Assembly: GCA_030064845.1 (NCBI GenBank)
Contig: JASJEC010000052.1
Location: 1-64,000 of the forward strand
DNA from: Kiloniellales bacterium
GTDB lineage: Bacteria > Pseudomonadota > Alphaproteobacteria > Kiloniellales > JAKSDN01
DNA length: 64,000 bases
Direction: 5' to 3'
The first letter of the stretch is position 1. Each line of letters starts with the position of its first letter. The position numbers were made by a program, and so were the translations under genes. Shown in pieces: positions 8,868-17,882 of the stretch. The notes under the pieces were generated by a model. That model was not told the origin of the DNA. It searched no databases and was given only the letters and a program-made list of their open reading frames with translations.

Positions 8868-10412
8868 TCAGCTCTTGGAGGGCAAGGCCGCGGTGCCCGG
8901 CACCGGCGCGGCCGGCGTGTCGCGCTCAACCCGGTAGAGCGTAAAGTACCCGCCGTTGCGCAGGGCCTCCAGGATGGCGGGCGGACGCGCCGGTCCGCTG
9001 CCGAAATGGAGGTGCAGGAGGTAGTCGGGCCGGTCGAGGAGAGGCGCCAGGCGCGGATCCTCGAGGCGCATCCGCCGGTTCAGGCTGAGGTGATCGAAGG
9101 CCTCGTTGAGGTCGCGGTGACGCGCCGCCGGGAAGACCGTCGAGGTCTCGAACATCGTGGCGTCGAAGGCGCGGCGGTCGAGCACCGCGAAGGCCGAGAT
9201 GTTGTCGAAGACCGCCCGGGTGAAGCAGGGCGGCGCGCCTTCATCGGGTTCGATCACCGAGGCGAGACGGACGCCGCTCGGGATCTCCGCCAGGGCGGCC
9301 CGGACTTCGGCGAAGGGCCCCTGGCATCGCCGCCACTCGAGCGCCATGTCCCCGGTCCGGATCAGCAGCACGGCCGCGCCCGCGGCCAGGAGCAGGCCGG
9401 CCGCGCGGCGGCCCGGCAGGCTCAGGCTGGCCGCGCCGACCAGCAGCGGCAGGATCAGGGTCGGCAGCCTGAGATGGGTGCCCCAGATATCGAAGAGGAT
9501 CTGCGGCATGGCCAGCGCCGCCACGGTCAGGAGCACCAGCGGGGCGATCAGCCGCGGGTCGACCGACAGGCGGCCGCTGCGGACCGCCCAGTAGAAGAAG
9601 AGGGCGCAGGTGATCGCCAGCACGAAGTCTCCGGACAGCTGGTGAAACGAGACCGGCGCCAGCAGGGCCTCGAGACGGTCGCGGAAACCGCCGTAGTCGG
9701 TGTGGTGGATGGGCAGCACGAGGTCGGCCTGTCCCGGAGTCGGCGAGGGCAGCAGCAGCCACGGTAGCAGAGAGACGGCGAAGGGGCTGAAGGCGAGCGC
9801 CAGACGCCGGACGTCGAGGCCTGCCTGGCGGAGCTTGTGCCATTCATAGCCGGCGATCATCAGGCCGTAGGCGCCCCAGGCGAAGAGGTGAAAGGTCACC
9901 AGGAGGGCCGTGGCCGTACAGAAGGCGGCCCAGCGCAGGACGGCGGGCCAGCGCTCGCTCGCCAGCCAGGCGGCGAAGGCCAGCATGGCGAAGGACGCCG
10001 CCAGCAGGTAGTTGAGGAAGCCCCAGAAGAAGACGTGGTGGTAGACCAGCAGCCAGGCCGCCAGCGGCCACCAGGCGAAGCGGCCGGTCAGCACCCGGTT
10101 CAGCAGGATCGGCCCCGCGGCGGCCGTGATCGCGACGACGGCGAGGAACAGGCGCCCGGCCTCCAAGGGCGGCAGCCAGCGCATCACCGGCGCCAGCAGC
10201 AGGTCTGTCGCCATATAGGGGAAGTAGCCCCAGAAGACCGCGTAGTTGGCCGCGAGGGTGGGATCCCCGTCGGCGTTGGCCAGCACCCACATGCGGGCGA
10301 CCGTCGTCAGGTAGTCGGCCAGGGGCGGCACCGGCACCAGAAACAGCGGTGCCAGCACGACCGCGGCCGCGAGACCGTGCGCGCCCGCCAAGGCTAGACC
10401 GGATCGGCCCAA
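8868..10412 (-). CDS. Polytopic membrane protein, possible GT-C-like glycosyltransferase (uncharacterised)
   Basis: About 514 residues. Some 10 hydrophobic segments fill the first 350 residues (for example AAAVVLAPLFLVPVPPLADY, GRLFLAVVAITAAAGPILL, LIAPLVLLTVAALAMPQILF), followed by a soluble C-terminal domain of about 150 residues (GVRLASVIEPDEG, PDYLLHLHFGSG, GGYFTLYRVERD). A membrane part with an acidic residue in an early loop (PPLADYLTTVARM) and a soluble tail recalls GT-C glycosyltransferases or their relatives, but I recognise no specific family. The frame opens with a TTG at 10412 preceded by gaggcggagaa. No ATG fits, and a later GTG is possible. Confidence 0.65.
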   Translation of the reverse strand: MGRSGLALAGAHGLAAAVVLAPLFLVPVPPLADYLTTVARMWVLANADGDPTLAANYAVFWGYFPYMATDLLLAPVMRWLPPLEAGRLFLAVVAITAAAGPILLNRVLTGRFAWWPLAAWLLVYHHVFFWGFLNYLLAASFAMLAFAAWLASERWPAVLRWAAFCTATALLVTFHLFAWGAYGLMIAGYEWHKLRQAGLDVRRLALAFSPFAVSLLPWLLLPSPTPGQADLVLPIHHTDYGGFRDRLEALLAPVSFHQLSGDFVLAITCALFFYWAVRSGRLSVDPRLIAPLVLLTVAALAMPQILFDIWGTHLRLPTLILPLLVGAASLSLPGRRAAGLLLAAGAAVLLIRTGDMALEWRRCQGPFAEVRAALAEIPSGVRLASVIEPDEGAPPCFTRAVFDNISAFAVLDRRAFDATMFETSTVFPAARHRDLNEAFDHLSLNRRMRLEDPRLAPLLDRPDYLLHLHFGSGPARPPAILEALRNGGYFTLYRVERDTPAAPVPGTAALPSKS

Positions 10413-10514
10413 TTCTCCGCCTCATCCGCTGGTGTCGTGATCGGGAAAACTCCCGGAAAGCAAGATTCCCCAATAGTTTGAAGCCTTCGTTAGCGCAGCC
10501 GGCCGATCCGGCGC

Positions 10515-10579
10515 TAGAGCAGATCCGGGTTTGACTGAATCGCCGGAGGCGATCCATCAAACCCGGTGAATCTGCTCTA
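10515..10579. repeat. Palindromic intergenic repeat, copy A
   Basis: A 65-bp near-perfect inverted repeat. The outer arms are tagagcagat and atctgctcta, then ccgggtttga pairs with tcaaacccgg, and the core is tcgcc-ggag-ggcga. It lies between the membrane-protein gene and the DUF3124 gene. Its core matches the reverse complement of copy B (60055-60115) at about 30 of 32 positions, and copy C (63515-63575) shares the outer arms. It is therefore a dispersed REP-like family. It could act as an RNA hairpin or a mobile miniature element. Confidence 0.85.
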
Positions 10580-10623
10580 ACAAGTTGATGTCATTCGGTG
10601 AAGGCCACCGGGGGCGGGCGCCA

Positions 10624-11151
10624 CTATTGCGCCGGGGTCTCGATCGTTTTGGCAGGGCTGGAGAAGGAGAAGCCTCGGGGGCCAGAGCCGCCGATCATGA
10701 TCGTCTCGACGATCGGATCGTTGACCGGGCCTTCGGCGCCCCACTTCACGATGAAGTTTGCGCCGGTCCCGCCGCGCCGGTCGGCGACGTCGATCACGAG
10801 CAACGCGGAAGCAAGGGGCGCCAGGCCCTTGGTCTCGTCCAAGAAGACCTGGATCAGGTCTCCGGCGGTGTTGTAGTAGGCGACCTGGGTCACGAAGATC
10901 GTGCTGTCCGGATCGGTGTTGCGGATCGCCAGGGTGGCCGCCAATTCCGTCGCCGGCGCGCCTTGCCCGGTCAGTACGCTCGAATAGACCGGCACGTAGA
11001 GGGATCTCGAGCTCGTCAGCTCGGGTTCTCCGTCGGGCGTGAGAAACTGCTCCTTGAAGTCGACAGGCCGCCACCGCTCGTTCTCGGGCTCGGTTTCCGG
11101 CTCGCAGGCGGCGAGCAGGACGAGAAGCCCGGCAAGGAAAGCGAGGCGCAT
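10624..11151 (-). CDS. DUF3124-family lipoprotein
   Basis: 175 residues. The N-terminus MRLAFLAGLLVLLAAC is a lipoprotein signal peptide with the lipobox LAAC, placing the mature protein in the periplasm or on a membrane. The body matches the DUF3124 pattern: SLYVPVYSSVLTG, ATLAIRNTDPDSTIFVTQVAYY, a GANFIVKW stretch and a closing IMIGGSGPRGFSF. Function is unknown. Start ATG 11151 is chosen because it begins the signal peptide and has ccggagatccgcc upstream; earlier in-frame codons would bury the signal. It is separated from pufC by a strong terminator, so it is transcribed independently. Confidence 0.85.
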   Translation of the reverse strand: MRLAFLAGLLVLLAACEPETEPENERWRPVDFKEQFLTPDGEPELTSSRSLYVPVYSSVLTGQGAPATELAATLAIRNTDPDSTIFVTQVAYYNTAGDLIQVFLDETKGLAPLASALLVIDVADRRGGTGANFIVKWGAEGPVNDPIVETIMIGGSGPRGFSFSSPAKTIETPAQ

Positions 11152-11251
11152 GGCGGATCTCCGGGCGGGAGCGTGTGCCTTGGCGGCGGTCTCCGATTTG
11201 TGCATGAGGGGCGGGACCGGCGTCAACACCCGAGTCCCCCGGCGGCGAATC

Positions 11252-11289
11252 GAAAGAAAAACAAGGAGGCCCCGAACGGGACCCCCTTG
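11252..11289 (-). terminator. Rho-independent terminator after pufC
   Basis: On the minus strand a 12-13 bp GC-rich stem (caagggggtcccg / cggggcctccttg, tiny loop, positions 11262-11289) is followed at once by a T-rich tract (tttttctttc, 11252-11261). It lies 38 bp after the pufC stop and ends the bch-puf transcription unit. Confidence 0.85.
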
Positions 11290-11327
11290 GACAAGTTGGG
11301 GGGCAAGATGTGAACTTCTAAGTCACC

Positions 11328-12353
11328 TCACTGCAAGGGCTGCCCCAGTTCGGGATGGTCCTCCAGGGCGTTGGCGCCGTAGAGCGGCTTGGCGATGCCC
11401 TGGTGGCAGGTCGAGCACATCGCCTTGGGCGCATCGCCCTTGGGTCCGAGCCGGTAGTCGGGATAGGTCGGGCGGAGCGGAATGAGATATGCCTCGTTGA
11501 TGTTCTGCACCATCTCGATGCCGTGCCAGGCGGTCATGCGCGCCGGGCTGCTCTGCTCCCAGTCCCAGAAGGCGCGGCTGTTGTGGCAGTAGGTGCAGTT
11601 GACGCCCAGGCTCTCCGACATGTGGATCATCAGCGAGTAGGTGACCTCGGTGTCCTGGATCGCGACGCCCTCCTCGCCGAAGTAGGGCAGGGCGTTGAGG
11701 CCGGCGATGCGGATCTCCACGTCGTCCTTGGTCAGAAGGCGCTGCAGGGCGTCGTAGGGCAGCGATGAAGAGCCGGTGATGGGCACGGCCAGGTTCTGGT
11801 TGTTCCGGTTGGCCGCGAAGCCGCCGGTGGCCGCCGGCTGGTGGTCCTCGTTGAACCAGATGTATTCCGGCACGTTCAGGCCCCGGTGGCAGGTGTAGCA
11901 GTTGACTCCCGCCCCACCGACGTGCGCGTCCCATTCGCTGTTGATCGCCTGCGTCATCTGGATCATGCGGCGGGAGACCAGCTTCGTGTAGACCTCGTCG
12001 GAGGCGAGGTTCTCGAGGTTGTGGCAGTACTCGCAGCCCTGCTCCGGCGAGACCCACTGCGTGATCGAGGCCATCAGGTGGTTGAACTGGTCCTCGGAGA
12101 GATCGCCCAGGACCTTGACGTTCTCGTAGACCTCGCGCGCCGGCGGGCCGCCCGGCTCGACCGGGCCGTAGGACTCGGGCGGCTGGTTTCGCTCGGCCAG
12201 CTTCGCGGCGGTCCGCGGGTTCTCGACATGCACCATGCCGACGCCGCGGAAGCCGGTCTGCGTCGAGTCGATCGGCGGCAAGTCCCAGTTCGCGTTGGCC
12301 GCCAGCACCAGCACGAAGACGAAGGGGATGGCGACGATCCAGAGGTCCTTCAT
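11328..12353 (-). CDS. pufC: Photosynthetic reaction centre tetraheme cytochrome c subunit
   Basis: 341 residues with four CxxCH heme motifs: CEYCH (107-111), CYTCH (152-156), CTYCH (253-257) and CSTCH (313-317). This is the bound cytochrome that re-reduces the photo-oxidised special pair on the periplasmic side. The N-terminus MKDLWIVAIPFVFVLVLAAN is a single hydrophobic helix without a lipobox cysteine, so it looks membrane-anchored by an uncleaved helix and not by lipid. Start ATG 12353 follows ggagggaactgatc and lies 2 bp from the pufM stop. It is the last gene of the puf operon. Confidence 0.97.
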   Translation of the reverse strand: MKDLWIVAIPFVFVLVLAANANWDLPPIDSTQTGFRGVGMVHVENPRTAAKLAERNQPPESYGPVEPGGPPAREVYENVKVLGDLSEDQFNHLMASITQWVSPEQGCEYCHNLENLASDEVYTKLVSRRMIQMTQAINSEWDAHVGGAGVNCYTCHRGLNVPEYIWFNEDHQPAATGGFAANRNNQNLAVPITGSSSLPYDALQRLLTKDDVEIRIAGLNALPYFGEEGVAIQDTEVTYSLMIHMSESLGVNCTYCHNSRAFWDWEQSSPARMTAWHGIEMVQNINEAYLIPLRPTYPDYRLGPKGDAPKAMCSTCHQGIAKPLYGANALEDHPELGQPLQ

Positions 12354-12355
12354 GA

Positions 12356-13327
12356 TCAGTTCCCTCCCGTTGCGGCCGGATCGGCCATGTCGCCCCAGAC
12401 GTCGGGGTAGGCCGGGGCAATACCGTGCTTGACGCCCCAGAGGTACCAGTTGTCCACGACGGTGCCGGTCAAGAGGATGCCGATCCCGCCGGTCAGCGTG
12501 GTGAGCACGGCGAACCACCAGGCCCAGCGGTGGATCGATTCCATGGTCGCGTTGAAGCCCATGGTCCAGCGCCAGAACAGGGCCGCGCGCTCCGAGGCCG
12601 TGCCGCGGTCGACGATCTGCTCGATCTCACGGTCGCCACCGTAGCGGCTGACCGCCAGGATCGTCGCCCCGTGCATAGCGAACAGCAGGGCCGAGCCGTA
12701 GAGGAACACGATCGAGAGCATGTGGAAGGGGTTGTAGAAGAGGTTGCCGTAGCGGATCGAGAAGGCCGCGGTCCAGTCGAGGTGCGGGAAGATGCCGTAG
12801 GGCACGGCCTCGGCCCAGCTGCCCATCAGGATCGGCCGGATCAGGCCGAGCACGAGGAACAGCCAGATCGCCGAGGCGAAGGCCCAGGGGATGTGGGTGC
12901 CCATGCCGAGCGCCTTCGCTCGGGTGTAGAGGCGCGCCCACCAGAGCAGGACCGAGGCGGTCAGGAACGCGCCGGTGACCAGGAACCAGCCGCCTTCCCG
13001 CATGGGCGGGAAGGAGAGGCCGTACTCCGGTGCCGGCGGGTCGAGCGAGAGCCAGAACAGCTGGCGCACGAACTGGACCGGGTCCCAGCCGACCGAGGCC
13101 AGCATGTTGAGCCCGATGGTGACGAAGGCGATCGTGCCGCACATGATCGAGGCGACTCCCAGGCCGCCGAGGTAGAGCGGCCCGATCTGCGCGTCGCCGA
13201 ACTTGCCGGCCAGGTACGAGCCCCAGGTCTGTCTGCCGCGCTTCCAGGCGCCGGTGTTCATGTCGACCCCGAGGTCGGGTGCGCCGTGGACCTGCACGGT
13301 GGTGAAGATGTTCTGATATTCCGGCAT
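12356..13327 (-). CDS. pufM: Photosynthetic reaction centre M subunit
   Basis: 323 residues with the five-helix layout of reaction-centre M. Key sites are visible: [13 protein letters not shown] carries the special-pair His, [20 protein letters not shown] leads to the non-heme iron ligands (His in MESIHRW, Glu in SERAALF), and [21 protein letters not shown] is the accessory pigment region. Start ATG 13327 begins the family-typical [13 protein letters not shown]; an upstream codon in the same frame lies inside pufL. It pairs with PufL in the inner membrane and is translated 11 bp after pufL. Confidence 0.98.
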   Translation of the reverse strand: MPEYQNIFTTVQVHGAPDLGVDMNTGAWKRGRQTWGSYLAGKFGDAQIGPLYLGGLGVASIMCGTIAFVTIGLNMLASVGWDPVQFVRQLFWLSLDPPAPEYGLSFPPMREGGWFLVTGAFLTASVLLWWARLYTRAKALGMGTHIPWAFASAIWLFLVLGLIRPILMGSWAEAVPYGIFPHLDWTAAFSIRYGNLFYNPFHMLSIVFLYGSALLFAMHGATILAVSRYGGDREIEQIVDRGTASERAALFWRWTMGFNATMESIHRWAWWFAVLTTLTGGIGILLTGTVVDNWYLWGVKHGIAPAYPDVWGDMADPAATGGN

Positions 13328-13338
13328 GGCTTTTTTCC

Positions 13339-14163
13339 TTAGCTCCAGATCGGCAGGTCCAGCCACCAGTTCCACCAGGACGGCCAGCCCGCGGTCCAGA
13401 AGGGCCCGCTGATCACGATGCAGACCGCGCTCCAGAAGCCCGACGAAAGCGCCAGGAAGAGGCCGAGGCGGTGGATGCCCAAGGTGCCGATCGAGTAGCC
13501 GATCGAGTCGCGGAAGAAGCTGTTTTCGTGTTCGGCGGTCTTGACCGGCTCGCCGTCGGCCGGGTTGGTCGACGAGAGAATGAGACCGCCGTGGAGCGCG
13601 AGCGCGAGGCAGGTCGTGAAGAAGAACGTCACGGCGATCATATGCGCCGGGTTGTAGTGGAAGTGCAGGTACTGGTAGCCGACGTTCGAGACCCAGTCGA
13701 GGTGGCTCAGGATGCCGTAGGGGAAGCCGTGGCCCCAGGCGCCGAGCAGCACTGGGCGGATGACCACCAGGGTGACGTAGGCGAAGATCGCGACCGAGAA
13801 GGCGAAGGGCACGTGGAGGCCCATGCCCAGCTTGCGCGAGATCTCGACCTCGCGCAGGGCCCAGCAGCCGAAGGAGCCGATCGCGCAGATCGTGATCACC
13901 TGCCAGAGGCCGCCCTCGGCCAGCGGCGCCAGCGCCAGTCCATAGGACAGGTCGGGCGGCGCGATGTTGATCCGCCAGACATTCCAGGTCGGGCCCATCG
14001 ACGCCCCGTAGATGATCAGCACTGTGCCGAGCACCGTGAAGAACAGGCCCAAGACGCCGAAGAAGCCGACATAGAAGGGCCCGATCCAGAAGTCGAACAG
14101 GTCACCGCCGACCAGAGTGCCGCCGCGAACGCGGTACTTCTTTTCGAAGTCGAGCATGGCCAT
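13339..14163 (-). CDS. pufL: Photosynthetic reaction centre L subunit
   Basis: 274 residues, normal length. [20 protein letters not shown] is the typical L start, [11 protein letters not shown] holds the accessory BChl His, [11 protein letters not shown] the special-pair His, and [10 protein letters not shown] with [11 protein letters not shown] the iron ligands. It binds the pigments and quinones of the reaction centre with PufM. ggggagat precedes the ATG at 14163; a second ATG two codons later is equally usable. It is separated from pufA by a 180-bp region with a hairpin. Confidence 0.98.
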   Translation of the reverse strand: MAMLDFEKKYRVRGGTLVGGDLFDFWIGPFYVGFFGVLGLFFTVLGTVLIIYGASMGPTWNVWRINIAPPDLSYGLALAPLAEGGLWQVITICAIGSFGCWALREVEISRKLGMGLHVPFAFSVAIFAYVTLVVIRPVLLGAWGHGFPYGILSHLDWVSNVGYQYLHFHYNPAHMIAVTFFFTTCLALALHGGLILSSTNPADGEPVKTAEHENSFFRDSIGYSIGTLGIHRLGLFLALSSGFWSAVCIVISGPFWTAGWPSWWNWWLDLPIWS

Positions 14164-14267
14164 GGTTGGTATCTCCCCGGAGGGGCCTCCGATCTCGTTC
14201 CCTAAACCTGCGGTGCAGCGGGGAAGCCTTCTCAGGTTGAGTCGGCTCCGCCCGCTGACCGTTACCA

Positions 14268-14324
14268 GAGAAACCGCGGTACCAGGATGCGATCCGGTGA
14301 GACGGCACCCGGACCGCGGTTCTC
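14268..14324 (-). promoter_or_regulatory. pufA-pufL intercistronic stem-loop
   Basis: gagaaaccgcggt (14268-14280) and accgcggttctc (14313-14324) form a 12-bp stem with one bulge around a 32-nt loop that is itself GC-rich. In other purple bacteria hairpins at this position protect the pufBA mRNA from 3' decay and give excess LH1 over reaction centre. The same role is inferred here. Confidence 0.6.
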
Positions 14325-14343
14325 TTGCGCTCCCTTTTCGCGC

Positions 14344-14478
14344 TTACGGATTCATCAGCCAGTTGAACCTTTCGGTGCTCAACAGGATGAAGTGGATCAT
14401 TGCCGCAAGCGAAAAGAGGAACACGCCTTGCACGACCAACACTCTGCGAGGGTCGAACACGAGCCAGATTCGCCACAT
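14344..14478 (-). CDS. pufA: LH1 antenna alpha polypeptide
   Basis: 44 residues: [20 protein letters not shown], then one transmembrane helix with the BChl-ligating His29 ([18 protein letters not shown]). The sequence up to FNWL is canonical LH1 alpha, but the protein stops at LMNP only four residues later. Most LH1 alpha chains are about 50-60 residues with a longer C-terminal tail. Start ATG 14478 has aggaggagagaac upstream, 12 bp after pufB. It forms the core antenna ring with PufB around the reaction centre. Confidence 0.96.
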   Translation of the reverse strand: MWRIWLVFDPRRVLVVQGVFLFSLAAMIHFILLSTERFNWLMNP

Positions 14479-14490
14479 TGTTCTCTCCTC

Positions 14491-14703
14491 CTATCCAATT
14501 AGGGACATCAGGGTGGTCGTCGCGCTAGGCAGCACGTCCGAAGCCGAGGACATCTTTTCCGGGTGGAACCAAGGCCGCCAAATCCAAACGAGGAAATGGG
14601 CGAAAATGGCGATCGCCGTGAACAGCACGAGGCCTTGCATGTAGTACCGGTGGAACTCCTTGGCTTCGTTGGGGGTAAGGCCTGACAGAGACTCGTCAGC
14701 CAT
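14491..14703 (-). CDS. pufB: LH1 antenna beta polypeptide, C-terminally extended
   Basis: 70 residues. [20 protein letters not shown] (His18) and [12 protein letters not shown] (BChl ligand His36) are classic LH1 beta. The family normally ends within about 10 residues after RPW. Here 25 more residues follow W45 ([12 protein letters not shown] and a Ser/Thr-rich tail ending in LMSLIG). Start ATG 14703 is preceded by taaggaggtaaagtg; the GTG one codon earlier is unlikely. It is the first puf gene, 137 bp after bchZ. Confidence 0.95.
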   Translation of the reverse strand: MADESLSGLTPNEAKEFHRYYMQGLVLFTAIAIFAHFLVWIWRPWFHPEKMSSASDVLPSATTTLMSLIG

Positions 14704-14724
14704 CACTTTACCTCCTTACAAAGT

Positions 14725-14819
14725 GGCCTTTCGGCCGTTGCCGCATAAACCCTACGCGGCCAGGGCCTCCGGAAGGGCGAGCCCTTCGCGGCGGATCGGA
14801 CGCCCGCGGACCGCGGGCG
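14725..14819 (-). promoter_or_regulatory. bchZ-pufB intergenic region with three hairpins
   Basis: Three inverted repeats lie between bchZ and pufB: cgcccgcg-gac-cgcgggcg (14801-14819), gaagggc-ga-gcccttc (14772-14787) and ggcc-tttc-ggcc (14725-14736, a GAAA tetraloop on the transcribed strand) just before the pufB ribosome site. They suggest RNA processing or attenuation between bch and puf segments. No PpsR-type TGT-N12-ACA site is present here and I could not fix a promoter. Confidence 0.5.
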
Positions 14820-14839
14820 AATTCTCTTGTCGGGTCGTG

Positions 14840-16297
14840 TCATGCTGCCGTCCCCTCGACCAGCGAGAGGCGGGCCCGGTCCAGGCAAGCGGTGGTCACC
14901 GTGTCCAGGCCGCCGATGCGCGCCCAGCGCTCGGCCGCGTCGCGCAGCCGCTTGGCCGCCGAGATGCGCGTCAGCACCGGATGGGCCTCGAGCAGCCGGC
15001 TCAGCGCGGCCTGGGCCTCGGCGTCCCACGGCAGCTCGCGGTGCACGCGGGCCGGGGTCGCCTCGGCCTTGTCCAGGTCGCTGCCCAGCGGGAGGATGTG
15101 AAACAGCGCGTCGAACAGCGCGTTGCAGACTTCCTGCACCAGGTAGGTCGCGCCGGCGTAGCCCATGAAGGGCGTGCCCGTATGGCGCCGGATCATGGTG
15201 CCGGGGAAGGAGGCCGGTATGTAGACCGCCCGGCCGCCGGTCTCGGCCAGGTACATGCGCTCGTTGTAGCTGCCGAACAGCACCAGTGGCGTCTTCTCTT
15301 GGACCGCCTTGCGCACCGCCTCGTTGTCCGTCTTGCTCCCGGCCTGACGGGCGAAGGCGAAGCTGCAGGGCAGGCCGAGATCGCCTTCCAGGAAGTTGCG
15401 CACCCCCCGCGCGTAGGTCTCGCCGGCGGCGATGCCGAAGCTGGCGGTGCCGAAGAAGTCCTGGGTCACCGAGCGCCAGAGGTCCCAGACCGGCTTGATC
15501 GTGGTGTGCTTCTCGCGCTGGATGAAGGGCTCCGGGTCGAGCCCCAGCAGTTCGCCCAGGCTGCGCAGGAAGCGGGTCGTGGAGTCGAGGCCGATCGGCG
15601 CCTGCAGGTAGGGCTTCCCGAGCGCCTCGCAGAGCATGCGGCCGAACTCCCGGTAGAGGCAGACGTTGACGTCGGCGTCGACCAGGCGGGCGACTTCGCT
15701 CAGGTGGCTGCCGAGCGGAAAGACCAGGTTGATCTCGGCGCCGATGCCCTCGACCAGGCGGCGGATCTCGGCCAGGTCCGAGGGCATGTTGAACATGCCG
15801 TAGCTCGGCCCGATGATGTTGACCCGCGGCTTGGCGCCCTCGGGCCGCTTCTTCGCCTTGGGCATGCGGCCTTTCTTGGCGCCGTACTCGGACCAGAGCC
15901 AGAAGAGCGCGCGGTCCGCGCTTTGCCACTGGTCCTCGTCGATCGTGCGCGGCAGGAAGCGGTGGATGCCGGTGCCCTCGGGCGTTACGCCGCCGCCGAT
16001 CATCTCGGCGATCGATCCGGTCACCACGACCGCCGGCAGGTCTGGATCGAGCGCGGTGTGCGCCCGGCGCATGGCGTTCTCGGTGCCGGTCTGCCCCAGC
16101 TCCTCCTCGGCTAGGCCGGTCACGACGATGGGCAGCTCGTGGGGCGGCAGGGCGTCGGTGTAGTGCAGCACCGAGGTGACCGGCAGGTTCTCGCAGCCGA
16201 CCGGCCCGTCGATGATCACCTGCAAGCCCTTGATCGCCGTGAAGACGTAGACCGAGCCCCAGTAGCCGCCGGCGCGGTCGTGGTCCAGGATCAGCAT
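14840..16297 (-). CDS. bchZ: Chlorophyllide a reductase subunit Z
   Basis: 485 residues, usual length for BchZ. With BchY it forms the catalytic component of chlorophyllide a oxidoreductase, a nitrogenase-like enzyme that reduces ring B to a bacteriochlorin. [19 protein letters not shown] opens the protein, [19 protein letters not shown] carries the conserved P-loop-like Cys region, and [20 protein letters not shown] and [13 protein letters not shown] are family motifs. A DUF3479-type C-terminal segment is present. Its ATG overlaps the bchY stop (ATGCTGA), indicating translational coupling. Confidence 0.97.
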   Translation of the reverse strand: MLILDHDRAGGYWGSVYVFTAIKGLQVIIDGPVGCENLPVTSVLHYTDALPPHELPIVVTGLAEEELGQTGTENAMRRAHTALDPDLPAVVVTGSIAEMIGGGVTPEGTGIHRFLPRTIDEDQWQSADRALFWLWSEYGAKKGRMPKAKKRPEGAKPRVNIIGPSYGMFNMPSDLAEIRRLVEGIGAEINLVFPLGSHLSEVARLVDADVNVCLYREFGRMLCEALGKPYLQAPIGLDSTTRFLRSLGELLGLDPEPFIQREKHTTIKPVWDLWRSVTQDFFGTASFGIAAGETYARGVRNFLEGDLGLPCSFAFARQAGSKTDNEAVRKAVQEKTPLVLFGSYNERMYLAETGGRAVYIPASFPGTMIRRHTGTPFMGYAGATYLVQEVCNALFDALFHILPLGSDLDKAEATPARVHRELPWDAEAQAALSRLLEAHPVLTRISAAKRLRDAAERWARIGGLDTVTTACLDRARLSLVEGTAA

Positions 16298-17838
16298 CCG
16301 ACCGCCCCCTCGACCTTGTCGCTCTGGCGCGCCTTGGCCGCCTTGGCGCGCTGGGCCGCGTTCCGCTCCCGGTAGGCGCTCCGGTCGGCCGGCACGTCTT
16401 CCCAGATGCCGGCCGTGTCGCCCATGCCGACGTCCTCGAAGAAGGCCTTCATCCGGTCGAAGCGGCCCTGGTTGGCGACCGCGCCGTTGATCAGCTGGCC
16501 GAGCACGCCGGCGCCGGCGACGCCCATCAGGGGGCGCGCCGAGATCAGGTTGGTGAAGTAGAGCGCCGGGATCGCCAGCTCCTTGGCCTTCTGCACCACG
16601 GGCGTAGTGCCGACGGCCACGTCGGGCTTGAACGCGGCGACCGCCGCCAGGTCCTGTTCCAGCGAGGCGCGGAACGTGACCTCGACGCCGTGGGCCTCGA
16701 GCCACTGCCGGTCCGCTTCGTTCCACGGCGTGCGCGGGCAAGCGGTGCCGACGTAGTTGACCTCGGCGCCGGATTCGACCAGGAGCCGGGCGACCAGCAG
16801 TTCCGAGCCCTCGTAGCCGGACAGCGTGACCCGGGCCTTGATCGGCGCCGCGGCGAGGGCGCCCGCGATGGCGGGCAGGGCGGCGTTCTTGGCCGCGGCG
16901 ATCTGGCGCTTGGCGATCCCGCAGGCGTTGCCGATGGCGTCCAGCCAGAGCGCGGTGCCGTCGTGGCCGACCGGCGCGGAGCCGACGATGGTCCGTCCGG
17001 CCGCCTCGAATTCCCTGCAGGCGCTGGTGTAGAAGGGGTGGAGCGCCGCCACCGCGGCGCAGTCGAGCGCGGCGTAGAGCTCGCGCCACTCCCGGGTCGG
17101 CACGACGGGGCCGGCGGCGAGGCCCATCGGCGCCAGCAACTGGCCGATGCCGACCGGATCGGCGGGGAACATCTCGCCCAGCAGCGTGATCGTCGGCTTG
17201 TCGCTGACGCCGCCCTTGGGCGCCTGGACCGGGCCCTGTTCCGCTTCCGTGCGGGCGTAGTTGAGCATGGCGCCGGCCAGGACGTCCTTGGCCTCGGCGT
17301 GGGTCGGCACGCCGAAGCCCGGCACGTCGATGCCGACGATGCGCACCCCGTTGATCTCCTTCGGCAGCATCTTCAGCGGAACGCCCGAGGCCGTCGGGAC
17401 GCAGAGGTTGGTCACGACCACGACGTCGTAGTGCTCGGGATCGGCCAGCTCGTGGACCGCGTCGCGGATATCCTCGTAGAGCTTGCCGGTGACCAGGGTC
17501 TCGGAGTTGAAGGGCACGTAGCCCACGGTCCGGCGGGCGCCGTAAAAGTGCGAGGTGAAGGTCAGGCCGTAGACACAGCAGGCCGAGCCGCACAGCACCG
17601 AGGCGGTGCGCCGCATGCGCAAGCCGACCCTGAGCGACCCGAAGGCGGGGCACATGGACTGCGGCTTGTCGTGGGGGCCGAGGGGGTAGTCCTCGGCGTA
17701 GCGGTCGAGAATCTCGCTCTTGCCGGCCTTTTCGGCCGCCGCGCGCATCTCGTCGGCGCCGGCGTGGCAGCCGAGCCCGTCGGACTCGCCGGCGGGGCTC
17801 TCGTCCCTTGCTTCCTGCTGCATCAGACCGTCTGTCAT
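16291..17838 (-). CDS. bchY: Chlorophyllide a reductase subunit Y
   Basis: 515 residues. This is the partner of BchZ in chlorophyllide a oxidoreductase. Cluster-ligand cysteines are seen in [12 protein letters not shown] and [20 protein letters not shown], and [16 protein letters not shown] is conserved. An acidic N-terminal tail of about 55 residues precedes the core. ATG 17838 is chosen over an earlier frame opening because gagagatcc precedes it and earlier codons overlap bchX. It lies between bchX and bchZ in the crt-bch-puf superoperon. Confidence 0.96.
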   Translation of the reverse strand: MTDGLMQQEARDESPAGESDGLGCHAGADEMRAAAEKAGKSEILDRYAEDYPLGPHDKPQSMCPAFGSLRVGLRMRRTASVLCGSACCVYGLTFTSHFYGARRTVGYVPFNSETLVTGKLYEDIRDAVHELADPEHYDVVVVTNLCVPTASGVPLKMLPKEINGVRIVGIDVPGFGVPTHAEAKDVLAGAMLNYARTEAEQGPVQAPKGGVSDKPTITLLGEMFPADPVGIGQLLAPMGLAAGPVVPTREWRELYAALDCAAVAALHPFYTSACREFEAAGRTIVGSAPVGHDGTALWLDAIGNACGIAKRQIAAAKNAALPAIAGALAAAPIKARVTLSGYEGSELLVARLLVESGAEVNYVGTACPRTPWNEADRQWLEAHGVEVTFRASLEQDLAAVAAFKPDVAVGTTPVVQKAKELAIPALYFTNLISARPLMGVAGAGVLGQLINGAVANQGRFDRMKAFFEDVGMGDTAGIWEDVPADRSAYRERNAAQRAKAAKARQSDKVEGAVGC

Positions 17839-17882
17839 GGATCTCTCGATCTCTTCGCCTCTCTTCTTGTCGTTCGCCTGCC

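Noticed and set aside
8868-10412. Plus-strand frames over the membrane-protein gene (for example 8856-9767, 9837-10397)
   Set aside because: Gln/Arg/Gly-rich shadows with no motif. The minus strand shows many hydrophobic helices.
14660-16114. 484-residue plus-strand frame over bchZ
   Set aside because: Antisense of bchZ, which has full family motifs. Composition (Ala/Gly/Arg/Gln) is typical of shadow frames.
16298-17653. N-terminal part of a 937-residue minus-strand frame read into bchZ
   Set aside because: It is bchY sequence in the wrong frame; bchZ begins at ATG 16297, overlapping the bchY stop.
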